Source of the DNA: Candidatus Palauibacter polyketidifaciens
GTDB taxonomy: Bacteria > Gemmatimonadota > Gemmatimonadetes > Palauibacterales > Palauibacteraceae
Direction: 5' to 3'
Assembly (NCBI RefSeq): GCF_947581785.1
Contig: NZ_CANPVO010000033.1
Coordinates: 1-64,000 of the forward strand
DNA: 64,000 nucleotides
Positions within the stretch are counted from its first letter, which is position 1. The number at the start of each line of letters is the position of its first letter. A program made the translations under genes and the position numbers. This document shows positions 50,512 to 59,684 of the stretch, one piece after another. The notes below the pieces were generated by a model. The model worked only from the letters and a program-made list of their open reading frames with translations, ran no database searches and had not been told where the DNA came from.

Positions 50512-52452
50512 ATGAACGTACTCCTCGATGCGGGTCGGCGCGTGGTGGGGCTCGCGCTGGTCGTGCTCGTCGTCGTCCCCGTCTTCGTGGTCCTCGATCC
50601 GGCCGCGCCGCGCGGCGCGCTGGACGACCTCATGCGGCGGTCGGGGTTCGAGCACTGGACGTACACGTGGGGCGTTTCGACCGGCGTCTGGACTCTGCTC
50701 GCGGTGGGAGTCGCCGCGCTCGTTGCGGCGTTTGGGCGCGGGTGGCTGTCGATGACGCTCGCGCGGATCGGGCGGGCGATCGAGCGGCCGCCGGCGTGGG
50801 CGGTGGCCGCGTCCATGGGGCTTCTCGGCGCCGGGCTCGCGACCGCGGTCGCGCTGGTCGCGTTCGATGGGCGCACGCTGGTCACCGACGCGAGCGTGAA
50901 CCTCCTGCAGGCTCGGTACTTCGCCGCCGGGGCGCTGGCCGGACCTCCACTCGCGATGCCGGAGTTCTGGTCCATGCAGTTCATGGTGCAGACGCCCGCG
51001 GGGTGGGTGTCCCAGTATCCCCCGGCCCACGCCCTGTGGCTTGCGGCGGGCTTCAAGCTGGGTGGTCCGTGGATCGCGGTGGCGGCGACCATGGGAATGC
51101 TCGGCGTCTTCTCCGTCCTCTCCTTCGAGCGCCTGTTGCCCGACCGGGTCGCGGCCGCCCGCCTCGGCGCCCTGCTCGCCGTCACGAGCCCCATGCTGCT
51201 GGCCCTCGCCGGGGCCTACATGAACCACGCCACGGTCGCGGCCTTCGCCGCGCTCGCCCTCTGGCTGTCGCTCCGGGCCGAGACGGGCCGGGCCGCGTGG
51301 GCGCTGGCGGCGGGCGGCGCGATGGGCTTCATGGTCACGACACGTCCCATCTCCGGTCTGCTCATCGGCGTCGCCGTGACGGCTGGCGTGTGGCTCACCG
51401 CGCCACGGCAGGAACCGGGCCTGCACCGGCCGTGGCTTCTGCGCCGCTTCGCCTGGTGGGCGCTGGGCGGCCTCCCGTTCGCGGTCGGTTTCGGCTGGTT
51501 CAACGCCCGCTTCTTCGGTAGCCCGCTTACCCTCGGCTACACCGCCGCCGCCGGCCCCAGCCACGGCCTCGGCTTCCACATCGACCCCTGGGGCCGCATG
51601 TACGGCTTCACGCAGGCGCTGGGCTATACGTCGACCGAATTGCTCTCGGTCGGGCGCGGAATCTTCGGCACTGTGCTGCCGGTTGCCGCGATCATCGGAC
51701 TCTATTTGCTCCTCGCGCGCCGCCTGCGGCGCGGCGAGCGCATCCTCGCCGCGTGGGCGCTCCTGCCGATCGTGGCGAGCGCGCTCTACTGGCATCACGA
51801 CCTGGTGTTCGGGCCGCGCATGCTCGGCGAGGCCGTGCCGGCCTGGTGCGCGCTCCTCGTCCTCGCGGCGATCGGTCTATCGCGCGCGGGCCGCCGCCCG
51901 TGGCTCTCGGACGGGATCGCCGTCCTGGTCCTCATCCCTCTCGTTTACGGCCTGACCGTTGGGGGGGCGGAGCGCGTCGTGCGCCTGGGAGGCCGCGCCG
52001 CGCTTGTCCCGGAAATCACGGAGCCCGGCCCATCGCTCGTGTTCGTGCACGAGTCCTGGCAGGACCGGATCGGTGCGCGGCTCGCCGCGCGGCCCATGAG
52101 GCTCGACAGCGTAAGGGCCCTTCTGACACAGTATGATCCCTGCCGTCTCGAGGGTGCTCTCGTCGGAGCGCAGCAACCGGAGGAGGTGGTCGATCGGTGC
52201 GGGCGCGAGCGGGCGGCCGACCGGCTCGGCGCGATGGGCCTCACCAGTTACGTGTGGCGCGGGGACTTGCCCGGGCTCGGCGGCTCGGGCGTGCTTTGGA
52301 CCCGTGATCTCGGGCCGGAAGCGAACGCGCGCCTCATCGAGGCGGAACCGGGCCGAACGCCCTTCCTCGTGCTCCCGGACAGTGCGAGCGCCGGCCTCGT
52401 CGTCCCCTACCAGATGGGCGTGAATGCACTCTGGGGGCCCACTCCGCCGTAG
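50512..52452 (+). CDS. Polytopic membrane protein, GT-C glycosyltransferase-like
   Basis: 646 residues from ATG 50512. About 11-13 membrane helices are visible, the first being VVGLALVVLVVVPVFVVL. A large first periplasmic loop contains FDGRTLVTDASVNLLQARYFAAG and QTPAGWVSQYPPAHALWLAAGFKLGG, the acidic and aromatic pattern of GT-C enzymes that use lipid-linked sugars. The middle has MNHATVAAFAALALWLSLRAE and MVTTRPISGLLIGVAV, and a soluble C-terminal part (about 545-646) follows. Specific substrate is unknown. It is divergent from the ABC operon and convergent with vapC. Confidence 0.7.
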   Translation: MNVLLDAGRRVVGLALVVLVVVPVFVVLDPAAPRGALDDLMRRSGFEHWTYTWGVSTGVWTLLAVGVAALVAAFGRGWLSMTLARIGRAIERPPAWAVAASMGLLGAGLATAVALVAFDGRTLVTDASVNLLQARYFAAGALAGPPLAMPEFWSMQFMVQTPAGWVSQYPPAHALWLAAGFKLGGPWIAVAATMGMLGVFSVLSFERLLPDRVAAARLGALLAVTSPMLLALAGAYMNHATVAAFAALALWLSLRAETGRAAWALAAGGAMGFMVTTRPISGLLIGVAVTAGVWLTAPRQEPGLHRPWLLRRFAWWALGGLPFAVGFGWFNARFFGSPLTLGYTAAAGPSHGLGFHIDPWGRMYGFTQALGYTSTELLSVGRGIFGTVLPVAAIIGLYLLLARRLRRGERILAAWALLPIVASALYWHHDLVFGPRMLGEAVPAWCALLVLAAIGLSRAGRRPWLSDGIAVLVLIPLVYGLTVGGAERVVRLGGRAALVPEITEPGPSLVFVHESWQDRIGARLAARPMRLDSVRALLTQYDPCRLEGALVGAQQPEEVVDRCGRERAADRLGAMGLTSYVWRGDLPGLGGSGVLWTRDLGPEANARLIEAEPGRTPFLVLPDSASAGLVVPYQMGVNALWGPTPP

Positions 52453-52480
52453 CAGCCCGCGAAAAAGCTCCGCTGCCAGC

Positions 52481-52897
52481 TCAGGCGTGCGATTCCGGCG
52501 CCGTCGGAACGACGAGTTCGAGGTCCGTGTGGCGGGCGATCGTGTCGAAATCGCGATTCCGGGCCAGCAGCGGGCGCTGCGCATCCAGGGCCGCGGCGGC
52601 GACCATGCAGTCTACCGAGGACCGAATCGTACGTCCCGCCCGCTGACACGTGCGGTAGATCCGCGCCGCGCGCTGGAACTGGCCCAGCGAGTCGGGGATC
52701 AGGATCTCGAAGCGGCCGAGCAGCTTCAACAGATCCCACTCGTCGGATTCGCTGCGACAGCCTGAAAGGAGTTCCATAGCCGCGGGAGCGGGCGTGGCGA
52801 TCGTGCTCCCGGTCCGTACGGCATGTCTCAAAGCAAGGTGGACGGGACTTTCCGTGCAGCGCAGGTACTCGATCCACGCGGACGTGTCGACGATCAC
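52481..52897 (-). CDS. vapC: PIN-domain toxin (VapC-like ribonuclease)
   Basis: 138 residues, a complete PIN domain. The acidic site is present: Asp4 ([12 protein letters not shown]), Glu42 (AAMELLSG), Asp96 ([12 protein letters not shown]) and Asp116/Asp118 ([10 protein letters not shown]). VapC toxins cleave specific RNAs and are neutralised by a cognate antitoxin. ATG 52897 overlaps the stop of the upstream antitoxin gene (ATGA). The target RNA is unknown. Confidence 0.88.
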   Translation of the reverse strand: MIVDTSAWIEYLRCTESPVHLALRHAVRTGSTIATPAPAAMELLSGCRSESDEWDLLKLLGRFEILIPDSLGQFQRAARIYRTCQRAGRTIRSSVDCMVAAAALDAQRPLLARNRDFDTIARHTDLELVVPTAPESHA

Positions 52898-53310
52898 AGG
52901 GGCTCGACCGTGTTGCCGTCTCGCATCTCATCCAGGTCGCCCGCCCAGCCCACACCCTGCATGGCGAGTGCCTCCTCCTTCGTCATCGGGATGAAGGACT
53001 GGCGGAACACCGCTTCCTTCACGGCCGCCGACCAGTTGGCTCGTCCGTACCGCTGGCGCACCGCCTCCAGTTCACGCTCCGGCAATCTCACTTCCAGATC
53101 GACGAATCGCAGGCCGGCGGACTCGGCGGCGCCGTATCGCGGCTCCGCCTCGCGCACGGCGAAGACGGAGCCACCCCTCAACTCGCGTTCGCGCGCGTCC
53201 CGCAGCGCCCGCCGCACCCACGCGGACACCGTGACGCGGTTGCGCCGCGCCGCATCGCGGATCTCGTCCAACTCCGCCTCCGGCATCACCACCTGCAGTC
53301 GCTTACTCAT
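52894..53310 (-). CDS. vapB: VapB-like antitoxin with two ribbon-helix-helix-like segments
   Basis: 138 residues, long for a VapB. Residues 1-45 ([38 protein letters not shown]) look like a CopG-type ribbon-helix-helix domain. A second similar unit begins near residue 68 ([37 protein letters not shown]), followed by a toxin-binding type tail ([24 protein letters not shown]). The architecture suggests fusion of two antitoxin DNA-binding units, or a pseudo-dimeric RHH in one chain. AT-rich repeats at its start (53304-53332) are the likely operator. Confidence 0.75.
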   Translation of the reverse strand: MSKRLQVVMPEAELDEIRDAARRNRVTVSAWVRRALRDARERELRGGSVFAVREAEPRYGAAESAGLRFVDLEVRLPERELEAVRQRYGRANWSAAVKEAVFRQSFIPMTKEEALAMQGVGWAGDLDEMRDGNTVEPL

Positions 53311-53332
53311 ATCGTAAGTATGATATACTCAT
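53304..53332. promoter_or_regulatory. AT-rich repeated operator at the vapBC start
   Basis: tactcat occurs at 53304-53310 and 53326-53332 (22 bp apart), and arms atatc (53309-53313) and gatat (53322-53326) form an inverted repeat between them. The element covers the vapB start codon and upstream bases in an otherwise GC-rich stretch. This suits autoregulation by the toxin-antitoxin complex, which is known for the family; the site itself is inferred. Confidence 0.5.
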
Positions 53333-53387
53333 CACGCATCAGGCTGCAACGGGTTGCCGGGGGTTGGAGCCCTTCGCGGGGTGGAGG

Positions 53388-54392
53388 TCAGTCCTCGGAG
53401 AAGGCGGCGTCGAAGGCGGTGGCGGAGGGGGGGAAGGTGAGGGCCCGGAGGCGTTCGCACGCTTCGCGGGCGCCGTGTTCGCGGTCCATGCCGCTGTCCT
53501 CCCACTCGATCGAGAGGGGGCCGTCGTAGCCGATCCGGTCGAGGGCGCGCAGGACCTCCTCGAAGTCCACTCGCCCGCGCCCAATGGAGCGGAAATCCCA
53601 GCCGCGGTCGGCGTGCCCGAAGTCGAGGTGGCCGCCGAAGGTGCCGGAGCGGCGCGGGGTGTCGGACCACCACACGTCCTTCATGTGGGCGTGGTGGATG
53701 CGGTCGCCGAATTCGAGGATGAAGGCGACGTAGTCCACGCCCTGGTAGGCGAGGTGGCTGGGGTCGTAGTTGAAGCCGAACGCGGCGTGCCCCGCCACAG
53801 CCTCCACGGCCCGCGCCGCGCTGGCGGTGTCGAAGGCGATCTCCGTCGGGTGCACCTCGAGGCCGAACTTCACGCCAGCCGCGTCGAAGGCGTCGAGGAT
53901 CGGGGTCCAGCGGTCGGCGAAGTCGGCGAACCCGGCGTCCACGAAGCCGGCCGGGTGCGGGGGGAAGGCGTAGGCGGCGGCCCAGATCGAGCTGCCGGTG
54001 AAGCCGTTCACGACCGGGACGCCGAGCGCAGCCGCCGCGGCCGCCGACCGGCTCATTTCCGCCGCGGCCCGCCGCCGCACGGCCTCGGGGTCGCCGTCGC
54101 CCCACACGCGCTCCGGCAGAATGAGCTGGTGGCGGGCGTCGATCGGATCGCACACGGCCTGGCCAACGAGATGGTTGGAGATCGCGTGCACCTCGAGGCC
54201 GTGGGCCGCCAGCAGGTCCCGCTGCCCGGCCGCGTAGCCCTCCTCCTCCGTCGCGCGCACGACGTCGAAGTGGTCGCCCCAGCAGGCAAGCTCGAGCCCG
54301 TCGTAGCCCCACGCGGCCGCCTTCGCGGCGAGCGTCGCCAGCGGCATGTCCGCCCACTGGCCGGTGAACAGCGTGATCGGTCGTGCGCTCAT
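53388..54392 (-). CDS. Sugar phosphate isomerase/epimerase family protein
   Basis: 334 residues from ATG 54392, overlapping the upstream stop (ATGA). A xylose-isomerase-like TIM barrel: [113 protein letters not shown] and [12 protein letters not shown]. The Glu, Asp, His and Glu metal ligands are at the expected strands. These enzymes isomerise or epimerise sugars and inositols. It is third in an operon with the dehydrogenase and MFS transporter, pointing to uptake and catabolism of one sugar or inositol-like compound. Confidence 0.87.
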   Translation of the reverse strand: MSARPITLFTGQWADMPLATLAAKAAAWGYDGLELACWGDHFDVVRATEEEGYAAGQRDLLAAHGLEVHAISNHLVGQAVCDPIDARHQLILPERVWGDGDPEAVRRRAAAEMSRSAAAAAALGVPVVNGFTGSSIWAAAYAFPPHPAGFVDAGFADFADRWTPILDAFDAAGVKFGLEVHPTEIAFDTASAARAVEAVAGHAAFGFNYDPSHLAYQGVDYVAFILEFGDRIHHAHMKDVWWSDTPRRSGTFGGHLDFGHADRGWDFRSIGRGRVDFEEVLRALDRIGYDGPLSIEWEDSGMDREHGAREACERLRALTFPPSATAFDAAFSED

Positions 54393-55588
54393 CGCGTCGG
54401 CTCCCCCGGCTCCGCGGGCGGCTCTCCCGGCGGTTCGTACCGCGCGTCCACCCACGCGCCGCGGCGCCCGCTCTCCACCGCCCGTTCGAGGAAGTGAACC
54501 CCGCGGGCCCCGTCCCACACCGTGGGGAAGTCGAGATCCGTCTCGTCCGGCGTCCGCCCTTCGTCGAGCGCACCGATGGTCGAGATCACGCTCCGGTACA
54601 GGTTCGCGAACCCCTCGATGAACCCCTCCGGGTGGCCCGGCGGGACCCGCGACGCTCCTGCCGCCTCGGGCGAAATCCAGCCGTGTCCCCGTCGCCGCGG
54701 CCGGGCCCGTCCGTCCGGCGTCCGGTGCCACAGCGTCTCCGCGTCGTCGTGCCGCCAGGCGATCGAGCCCTCGCTCCCGTACACGCGGATCGCGAGCCCG
54801 TTCTCCTCGCCCGCCGCCACCTGCGACACGGTGAGCGTCCCCCGCACGCCGCCGTTCCACCGCATGAGCAGGCTCGCGTCATCTTCCAGACGCCGCCCCG
54901 GAACGAACGTCGTCAGCTCGCCGCACAGTGCCTCGACCTCCAGCCCGGTCACATAGCGGGCCAGGTGATGCGCATGCGTCCCGATATCCCCCAGCGCCCC
55001 GGCGGCCCCCGCCTGCTCCGGATCCGTGCGCCACACGGCCTGTGGGTGCCCGGTCAACTCGAGCGGCGTCGCCAGCCACCCCTGGAAGTACTCGAGCTGG
55101 ATGCGTCGGATAGTCCCGACGCGCCCCTCGCGCACGATGGCGCGCGCGTCCTTGATCATCGGGTAGCCGCCGTAGTTGTGCGTGAGCGCGAACACGCGGT
55201 CCCCGGCCGCCACGAGCCGGCACAGCGCCTCGGCGTCCGCGACCGTCGTCGTCAGCGGCTTGTCGCACACGACGTGGAACCCCGCTTCGAGGAAGGTCCG
55301 CGCCACGTCGAAGTGGAGATGGTTCGGCGTGACGATGATCACGAAGTCGAGCCGTCGATCCCGAGGCAGGGAAGCCTCGGCCTCCGCCATCTCCGCATAG
55401 TTTCCATACACGCGGTCGGGGTCGAGTCCGATCTCGGCCCCCTTCGCCGCGGACCGCTCCGGGTCCGACGAGAAGGCCCCCGCCGCGATGCGCGCCAGAC
55501 CGTCGAGTTCCGCCGCCATCCGGTGCACGTCCCCGATGAATGCGCCGGGTCCGCCCCCCACCATCCCGTAGCTGAGGCGGCGGTTCAT
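54389..55588 (-). CDS. Gfo/Idh/MocA-family oxidoreductase
   Basis: 399 residues. An N-terminal NAD(P)-binding fold opens with [22 protein letters not shown], followed by [35 protein letters not shown], the EKP-like signature with Asp for Glu. Next come [23 protein letters not shown] and the C-terminal sandwich [33 protein letters not shown], whose His pair is the usual catalytic region. The family oxidises or reduces sugars, inositols and derivatives. It overlaps both neighbours by four bases, so the three proteins are translationally coupled. Confidence 0.9.
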   Translation of the reverse strand: MNRRLSYGMVGGGPGAFIGDVHRMAAELDGLARIAAGAFSSDPERSAAKGAEIGLDPDRVYGNYAEMAEAEASLPRDRRLDFVIIVTPNHLHFDVARTFLEAGFHVVCDKPLTTTVADAEALCRLVAAGDRVFALTHNYGGYPMIKDARAIVREGRVGTIRRIQLEYFQGWLATPLELTGHPQAVWRTDPEQAGAAGALGDIGTHAHHLARYVTGLEVEALCGELTTFVPGRRLEDDASLLMRWNGGVRGTLTVSQVAAGEENGLAIRVYGSEGSIAWRHDDAETLWHRTPDGRARPRRRGHGWISPEAAGASRVPPGHPEGFIEGFANLYRSVISTIGALDEGRTPDETDLDFPTVWDGARGVHFLERAVESGRRGAWVDARYEPPGEPPAEPGEPTR

Positions 55589-57063
55589 CCGCCGCCCGCC
55601 CCCGCTCCGATCCGCACGGCTCGATATCCGCCGGCGCGCCGGTCCCGCAGATAGAGGAGCCCGAAGATGAAGACGAGGGCTCCCGTGTACGGCAGAACGG
55701 ACCGGAACGAGACCCGACCTCCATAGTTGTCCGCCGGCCCGAGGATCGCGTTGGCTCGCTCCGCCAGCGCCTCATCGCCCCCGGAGTTGATGATCGCCCG
55801 CAGCGCGTTCGCCGTGACCGACTCCGGCAGCGCGCCATCCGGCCCCACCCCGGCGAGTGCCTCACCGACCGCTTCGCCCGCCGCCGCCAGATCCGGGGCG
55901 GTGCTCGCGTCGGCCCCGGCGAAAGCCGCCGCCGCATCGGCGAACAGTGCCTGCGTCTCGACCGCCGGAAGCCGCTCGTGCCCCACCTCGTCGGCGATCC
56001 GCCCCATCCACGGCGTCGTCCACAGCCCGACGACCGCCATCCCCGTCGCCCCCATCATCCCCAGCCCGAGCGCGCCGGAACGCGGCACGCGCTCCGACAC
56101 GAAGCCGAGCATTGTCGGCCAGAAGTAGCACACGCCGACCGCGAACACGGTCGCGGAGGCGAACGCCATCACCGTCGTCTCCGCGTAGCTGAGCCACAGC
56201 AGTCCCACGACGGAGATCGCCGCACTCGCCGACAGCACTCCGGTCGGCGAGAGCCGCTCGACCGCGAACCCGGCCTTGTAGCGCAGGATCGCCATCAGGC
56301 CGTTGATCCAGGCCAGCACGAGGATCCCCGGAATCCCGCCCGCCTCCAGCACCGCGGGCACCCACCGGTTCGGCCCCAGCTCCGTCGAGGCCGTGATCGC
56401 CATGCAGAAGAGCATCAGGATCATCAACGGCGTCATGAACGTGGCCTTGAACATCTCCATCATGCCGACTCCGGCGCGCACGCCCTCGGTCGGCGGGAAC
56501 TCCTCCCGCCACATCAGGTGACCGTAGATGAGGGTGGGGATGAGGATGAGGCCGATCTTCAGCTGCCACGCGGTGAGGCCTGCCCAGTCCAGGCCGAAGG
56601 CGAGCACGGAGCCGATCACGATCCCGCCCGGGAACCAGACGTGGAACTGATTCAGCTTGACCGTCTTCCGCTCCGGATAGAGCGCCGCCACCAACGGGTT
56701 GCAGGCGGCCTCGACGAGGCCGTTCCCCAGCGCCAGCGTCAGCGCCCCGAAGAACGCCTGCCAGAAGCCGCCGGCCGTGATGAGCACGGCCGCCCCCACC
56801 AGATGACACGCGAAGGCCAGCCGGAGCAGGAACCGCATCCCCAGCGTGTCGCAGAACGGCGCGAACACCAGTTGCGACACGGCGAAGCCCCAGATTCCGG
56901 CGCCCGCGATCCAGCCGATATCGGAGTTCGTGAGCGTGAATTCGCCCTTCAGCGTGAGCATGACCGCCCCGACCACCGCGAAGGTGACGGAGGTCGCGAT
57001 CAGCGACACGCAACTGGCCAGGAAGAGCCGCCTCGGGCGGACGGAGGACGAGGTCGTATCCAC
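55585..57063 (-). CDS. MFS transporter, sugar-porter like
   Basis: 492 residues from GTG 57063 (AGGAG upstream). Twelve membrane helices are apparent, opening with LFLASCVSLIATSVTFAVVGAVMLTLKGEF, then SDIGWIAGAGIWGFAVSQLVFAPFCDTLGMR, the MFS loop motif in variant form, and FFGALTLALGNGLVEAACNPLVAALYPE. An insertion of about 90 residues rich in alanine (VETQALFADAAAAFAGADASTAPDLAAAGE) lies before the final helix, an unusual soluble loop. First gene of the three-gene catabolic operon; the 142 bp upstream are shared with the divergent S9 peptidase gene. Confidence 0.87.
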   Translation of the reverse strand: MDTTSSSVRPRRLFLASCVSLIATSVTFAVVGAVMLTLKGEFTLTNSDIGWIAGAGIWGFAVSQLVFAPFCDTLGMRFLLRLAFACHLVGAAVLITAGGFWQAFFGALTLALGNGLVEAACNPLVAALYPERKTVKLNQFHVWFPGGIVIGSVLAFGLDWAGLTAWQLKIGLILIPTLIYGHLMWREEFPPTEGVRAGVGMMEMFKATFMTPLMILMLFCMAITASTELGPNRWVPAVLEAGGIPGILVLAWINGLMAILRYKAGFAVERLSPTGVLSASAAISVVGLLWLSYAETTVMAFASATVFAVGVCYFWPTMLGFVSERVPRSGALGLGMMGATGMAVVGLWTTPWMGRIADEVGHERLPAVETQALFADAAAAFAGADASTAPDLAAAGEAVGEALAGVGPDGALPESVTANALRAIINSGGDEALAERANAILGPADNYGGRVSFRSVLPYTGALVFIFGLLYLRDRRAGGYRAVRIGAGAGGG

Positions 57064-57205
57064 GGAACACTCCTCGGATGAGGTCGGCGCGCACGCTAGC
57101 GCCGCCTCGTCCGACTCCGCAACGGCGGCGGCGACCCCCGAAACCCTACCGGCCGGCGAACGCTTCGGTCTATTCTTCCCCGAGTCAGAAACCAAGGAGG
57201 ATCCC

Positions 57206-59569
57206 GTGAGACGTCCCTCGATTCGCCGCCCGTCACCCGTCACCCTCGCCGCCCTCGCGTGCGGCGTCCTCGTGCTTGCCGCGCTGCCGGCGGGAGCCGC
57301 CGCCCAGTCCCGGCCCTACCAGCCGGAATCCGTGAGCGCGAGCGAGTACGCGCGCGCCGAGCAGTTCCTGCCCTGGCACGCGGAGAAGCTCACGTCCGGC
57401 GTCACGGTGAACCCCCGCTGGGTCGACGCGAACCGATTCTGGTACCGCAACCAGGTCTTCGGCGGCCACGAGTTCATCATGATCGACGCCGCGGCCCGCA
57501 CCCGCCGGCCCGCCTTCGATCACGACCGGCTCGCCGCCGCCCTCTCCGAGGCTTCCGACGCGAGCCACGAAGCGACGGATCTTCCCTTCGACGAGTTCGA
57601 GTTCAACGCGGCCGGCGGGATCCGCTTCTGGACGGACACCCACGAGCGCTGGGACTGCGACATCGGCGCCTACCGCTGCACCGGTCCGGACTCGGTCGCG
57701 CGGGCGACGCATGAAATCGATTCGCCCGATGGCGCGCTCGCCGTCTTCTCGCGCGACGAGAATCTGTGGGTCCGCGACACCGGTTCCGACGAGGAGCGCC
57801 AACTCTCGACGGACGGAGAGTTGCACTGGGGCTACGGCGTCGCGCCGGAGGGCTGCTGTCAGGAGATCTCCAACCGCCGCCGCGACTTCAAGCCGCCCCC
57901 GGTGGCCGAGTGGTCCCCCGACGGCCGCCGGGTCGCGACGCACCGCTACGACGAGCGCGACGTCGAGGACCTCCACCTGCTCGAGGCCGCGACCGGGCGC
58001 CCGATCCTCCACAGCTACCGCTACGCGCTCCCCGGCGATTCCATCGTCCCCACCTGGCAGCTCCACCTCTTCGACGCCGAGACCGGAGCCCACGTGGCGG
58101 CCGACTACGACCCCGTCGTCGGCTACTTCGGCGGCGCGGACACGACCTGGCACGCCGCCCAATGGACCCCGGACGCCGCCCGCGTCTACTTCTCGCACCA
58201 TTCGCGCGACTTCAGGAACCAGACGCTCGTCGAGGTCGACGCCGCGACGGGCGCATCGCGCAAGGTCATCGTCGAGAGCGGCGACACCTGGGTGGAGCTG
58301 AACCAGCTCCGCACGCCCTACAACTGGCGCGTGCTCGACAACGGGAGCGAGTTCATCTGGTTCTCCGAGCGCGAGGGCTGGGGCCACCTCTACCTGCACG
58401 ACCTCGCCACCGGAGAGATGAAGAGCCGGATCACGCAGGGCTCCTGGCTCGTCGTCCAGCTGCTCGCGGTCGATGAGGCCGCGCGGCAGGTCTACTTCAC
58501 CGGCGTGGGGCGCGAGCCCGGGCGCGATCCGTACCGGCAGCACCTCTATCGAGCGTCGCTCGACGGCGGCGGGGTGACGCTCCTCTCGCCGGAGGACGCC
58601 CACCACGCGGTCTCCGCCTCACCCGACGGCCGCTACTTCGTGGACACGTACTCCACCCGCTCGACGGCACCGGTCACCGTCCTCAGGGACGACGCCGGAC
58701 GCCCCGTGATGACGGTCGAGCAGGGGGACATCTCCCCGCTCCTCGAAGCCGGCTGGGAGCCCCCGGTGCGCTTCTCCGCGAAGGCGCGCGACGGAGTGAC
58801 GGACGTGTACGGCTATCTCTGGCTTCCCCCCAACATGGAGGAGGGAGCCGTCTATCCCGTCATCGACTACGTCTACCCGGGCCCCCAGATCGGCCCCATC
58901 CGCACGCCCGGCTTCACCTCCGGGCCGCGGGGCCAGGGCCACGCGCTCGCCCAGCTCGGCTTCATCACCTTCGCGGTCGACGCCATGGGCACGCCGTACC
59001 GCTCCAAGGCCTTCCACGAGAGCTACTACGGGAACATGCGGGACAACGGGATCCCCGATCACGTCTCCGCGCTCAAGGCGCTCGCCCTTCGCTATCCCAT
59101 CGACATCGAGCGGGTAGGGATCTTCGGCCACTCCGGGGGCGGCTTCTCCTCGACCGACGCCATCCTCACCTTCCCGGACTTCTTCAAGGTCGCGGTGTCG
59201 GGGGCGGGGAATCACGACCAGCGCGGATACCACTTCCCGTGGGGGGAAAAATACCACGGGCTGCTCGAACGGAACCCGGACGGGACGGACAGCTTCGACT
59301 CGCAGGCGAACCAGAACATCGCCTCGAACCTCAAGGGGAAGCTGCTGCTCCATTACGGGTCGCTGGACGACAACGTGCACCCGAACATGACGCTGCTCGT
59401 GGCCGACGCCCTCATCGAGGCGAACAAGACGTTCGACATGCTTGTTTTCCCGAACCGGAACCACGGCTACGCGCGCGAGCCGTACCTGATCCGGCGCACC
59501 TGGGACTACTTCATCGAGCACCTCATGGGCGCCGCGCCCCCGGTCGACTACCGGATCGTCCAGCCGTAG
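57206..59569 (+). CDS. Secreted S9 family (DPP IV-like) peptidase
   Basis: 787 residues from GTG 57206 (AAGGAGG upstream). A signal peptide (LAALACGVLVLAALPAGAAAQ) precedes an N-terminal DPP IV-type propeller (about 60-540). The C-terminal alpha/beta hydrolase has nucleophile Ser643 in FGHSGGGFSS, Asp721 or Asp722 in LDDNVHPN, and His753 in NRNHGYAREP. The family cleaves dipeptides or oligopeptides, often after proline. The GxSxGG motif is complete, so activity is expected. It is divergent from the MFS operon and ends two bases before a perfect 16-bp palindrome. Confidence 0.9.
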   Translation: MRRPSIRRPSPVTLAALACGVLVLAALPAGAAAQSRPYQPESVSASEYARAEQFLPWHAEKLTSGVTVNPRWVDANRFWYRNQVFGGHEFIMIDAAARTRRPAFDHDRLAAALSEASDASHEATDLPFDEFEFNAAGGIRFWTDTHERWDCDIGAYRCTGPDSVARATHEIDSPDGALAVFSRDENLWVRDTGSDEERQLSTDGELHWGYGVAPEGCCQEISNRRRDFKPPPVAEWSPDGRRVATHRYDERDVEDLHLLEAATGRPILHSYRYALPGDSIVPTWQLHLFDAETGAHVAADYDPVVGYFGGADTTWHAAQWTPDAARVYFSHHSRDFRNQTLVEVDAATGASRKVIVESGDTWVELNQLRTPYNWRVLDNGSEFIWFSEREGWGHLYLHDLATGEMKSRITQGSWLVVQLLAVDEAARQVYFTGVGREPGRDPYRQHLYRASLDGGGVTLLSPEDAHHAVSASPDGRYFVDTYSTRSTAPVTVLRDDAGRPVMTVEQGDISPLLEAGWEPPVRFSAKARDGVTDVYGYLWLPPNMEEGAVYPVIDYVYPGPQIGPIRTPGFTSGPRGQGHALAQLGFITFAVDAMGTPYRSKAFHESYYGNMRDNGIPDHVSALKALALRYPIDIERVGIFGHSGGGFSSTDAILTFPDFFKVAVSGAGNHDQRGYHFPWGEKYHGLLERNPDGTDSFDSQANQNIASNLKGKLLLHYGSLDDNVHPNMTLLVADALIEANKTFDMLVFPNRNHGYAREPYLIRRTWDYFIEHLMGAAPPVDYRIVQP

Positions 59570-59571
59570 CA

Positions 59572-59587
59572 CGTTCCCGCGGGAACG
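59572..59587. terminator. Perfect 16-bp palindrome just after the S9 peptidase stop
   Basis: CGTTCCCGCGGGAACG is fully self-complementary. It is followed by a second hairpin (cccggcc at 59588-59594 with ggccggg after a ten-base loop) but no T-run. Nearly the same 16-mer abuts qhpE at 6521-6536. A 3'-end element is likely; its mechanism is unknown. Confidence 0.45.
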
Positions 59588-59684
59588 CCCGGCCTCGACA
59601 GCGGGGCCGGGCGGACCGCTTGTCAGCCTTCCTCGTCCGGCGCACGTTCAGCCGGACAGAGCCGACCCTTATCCGGAGGACCCC

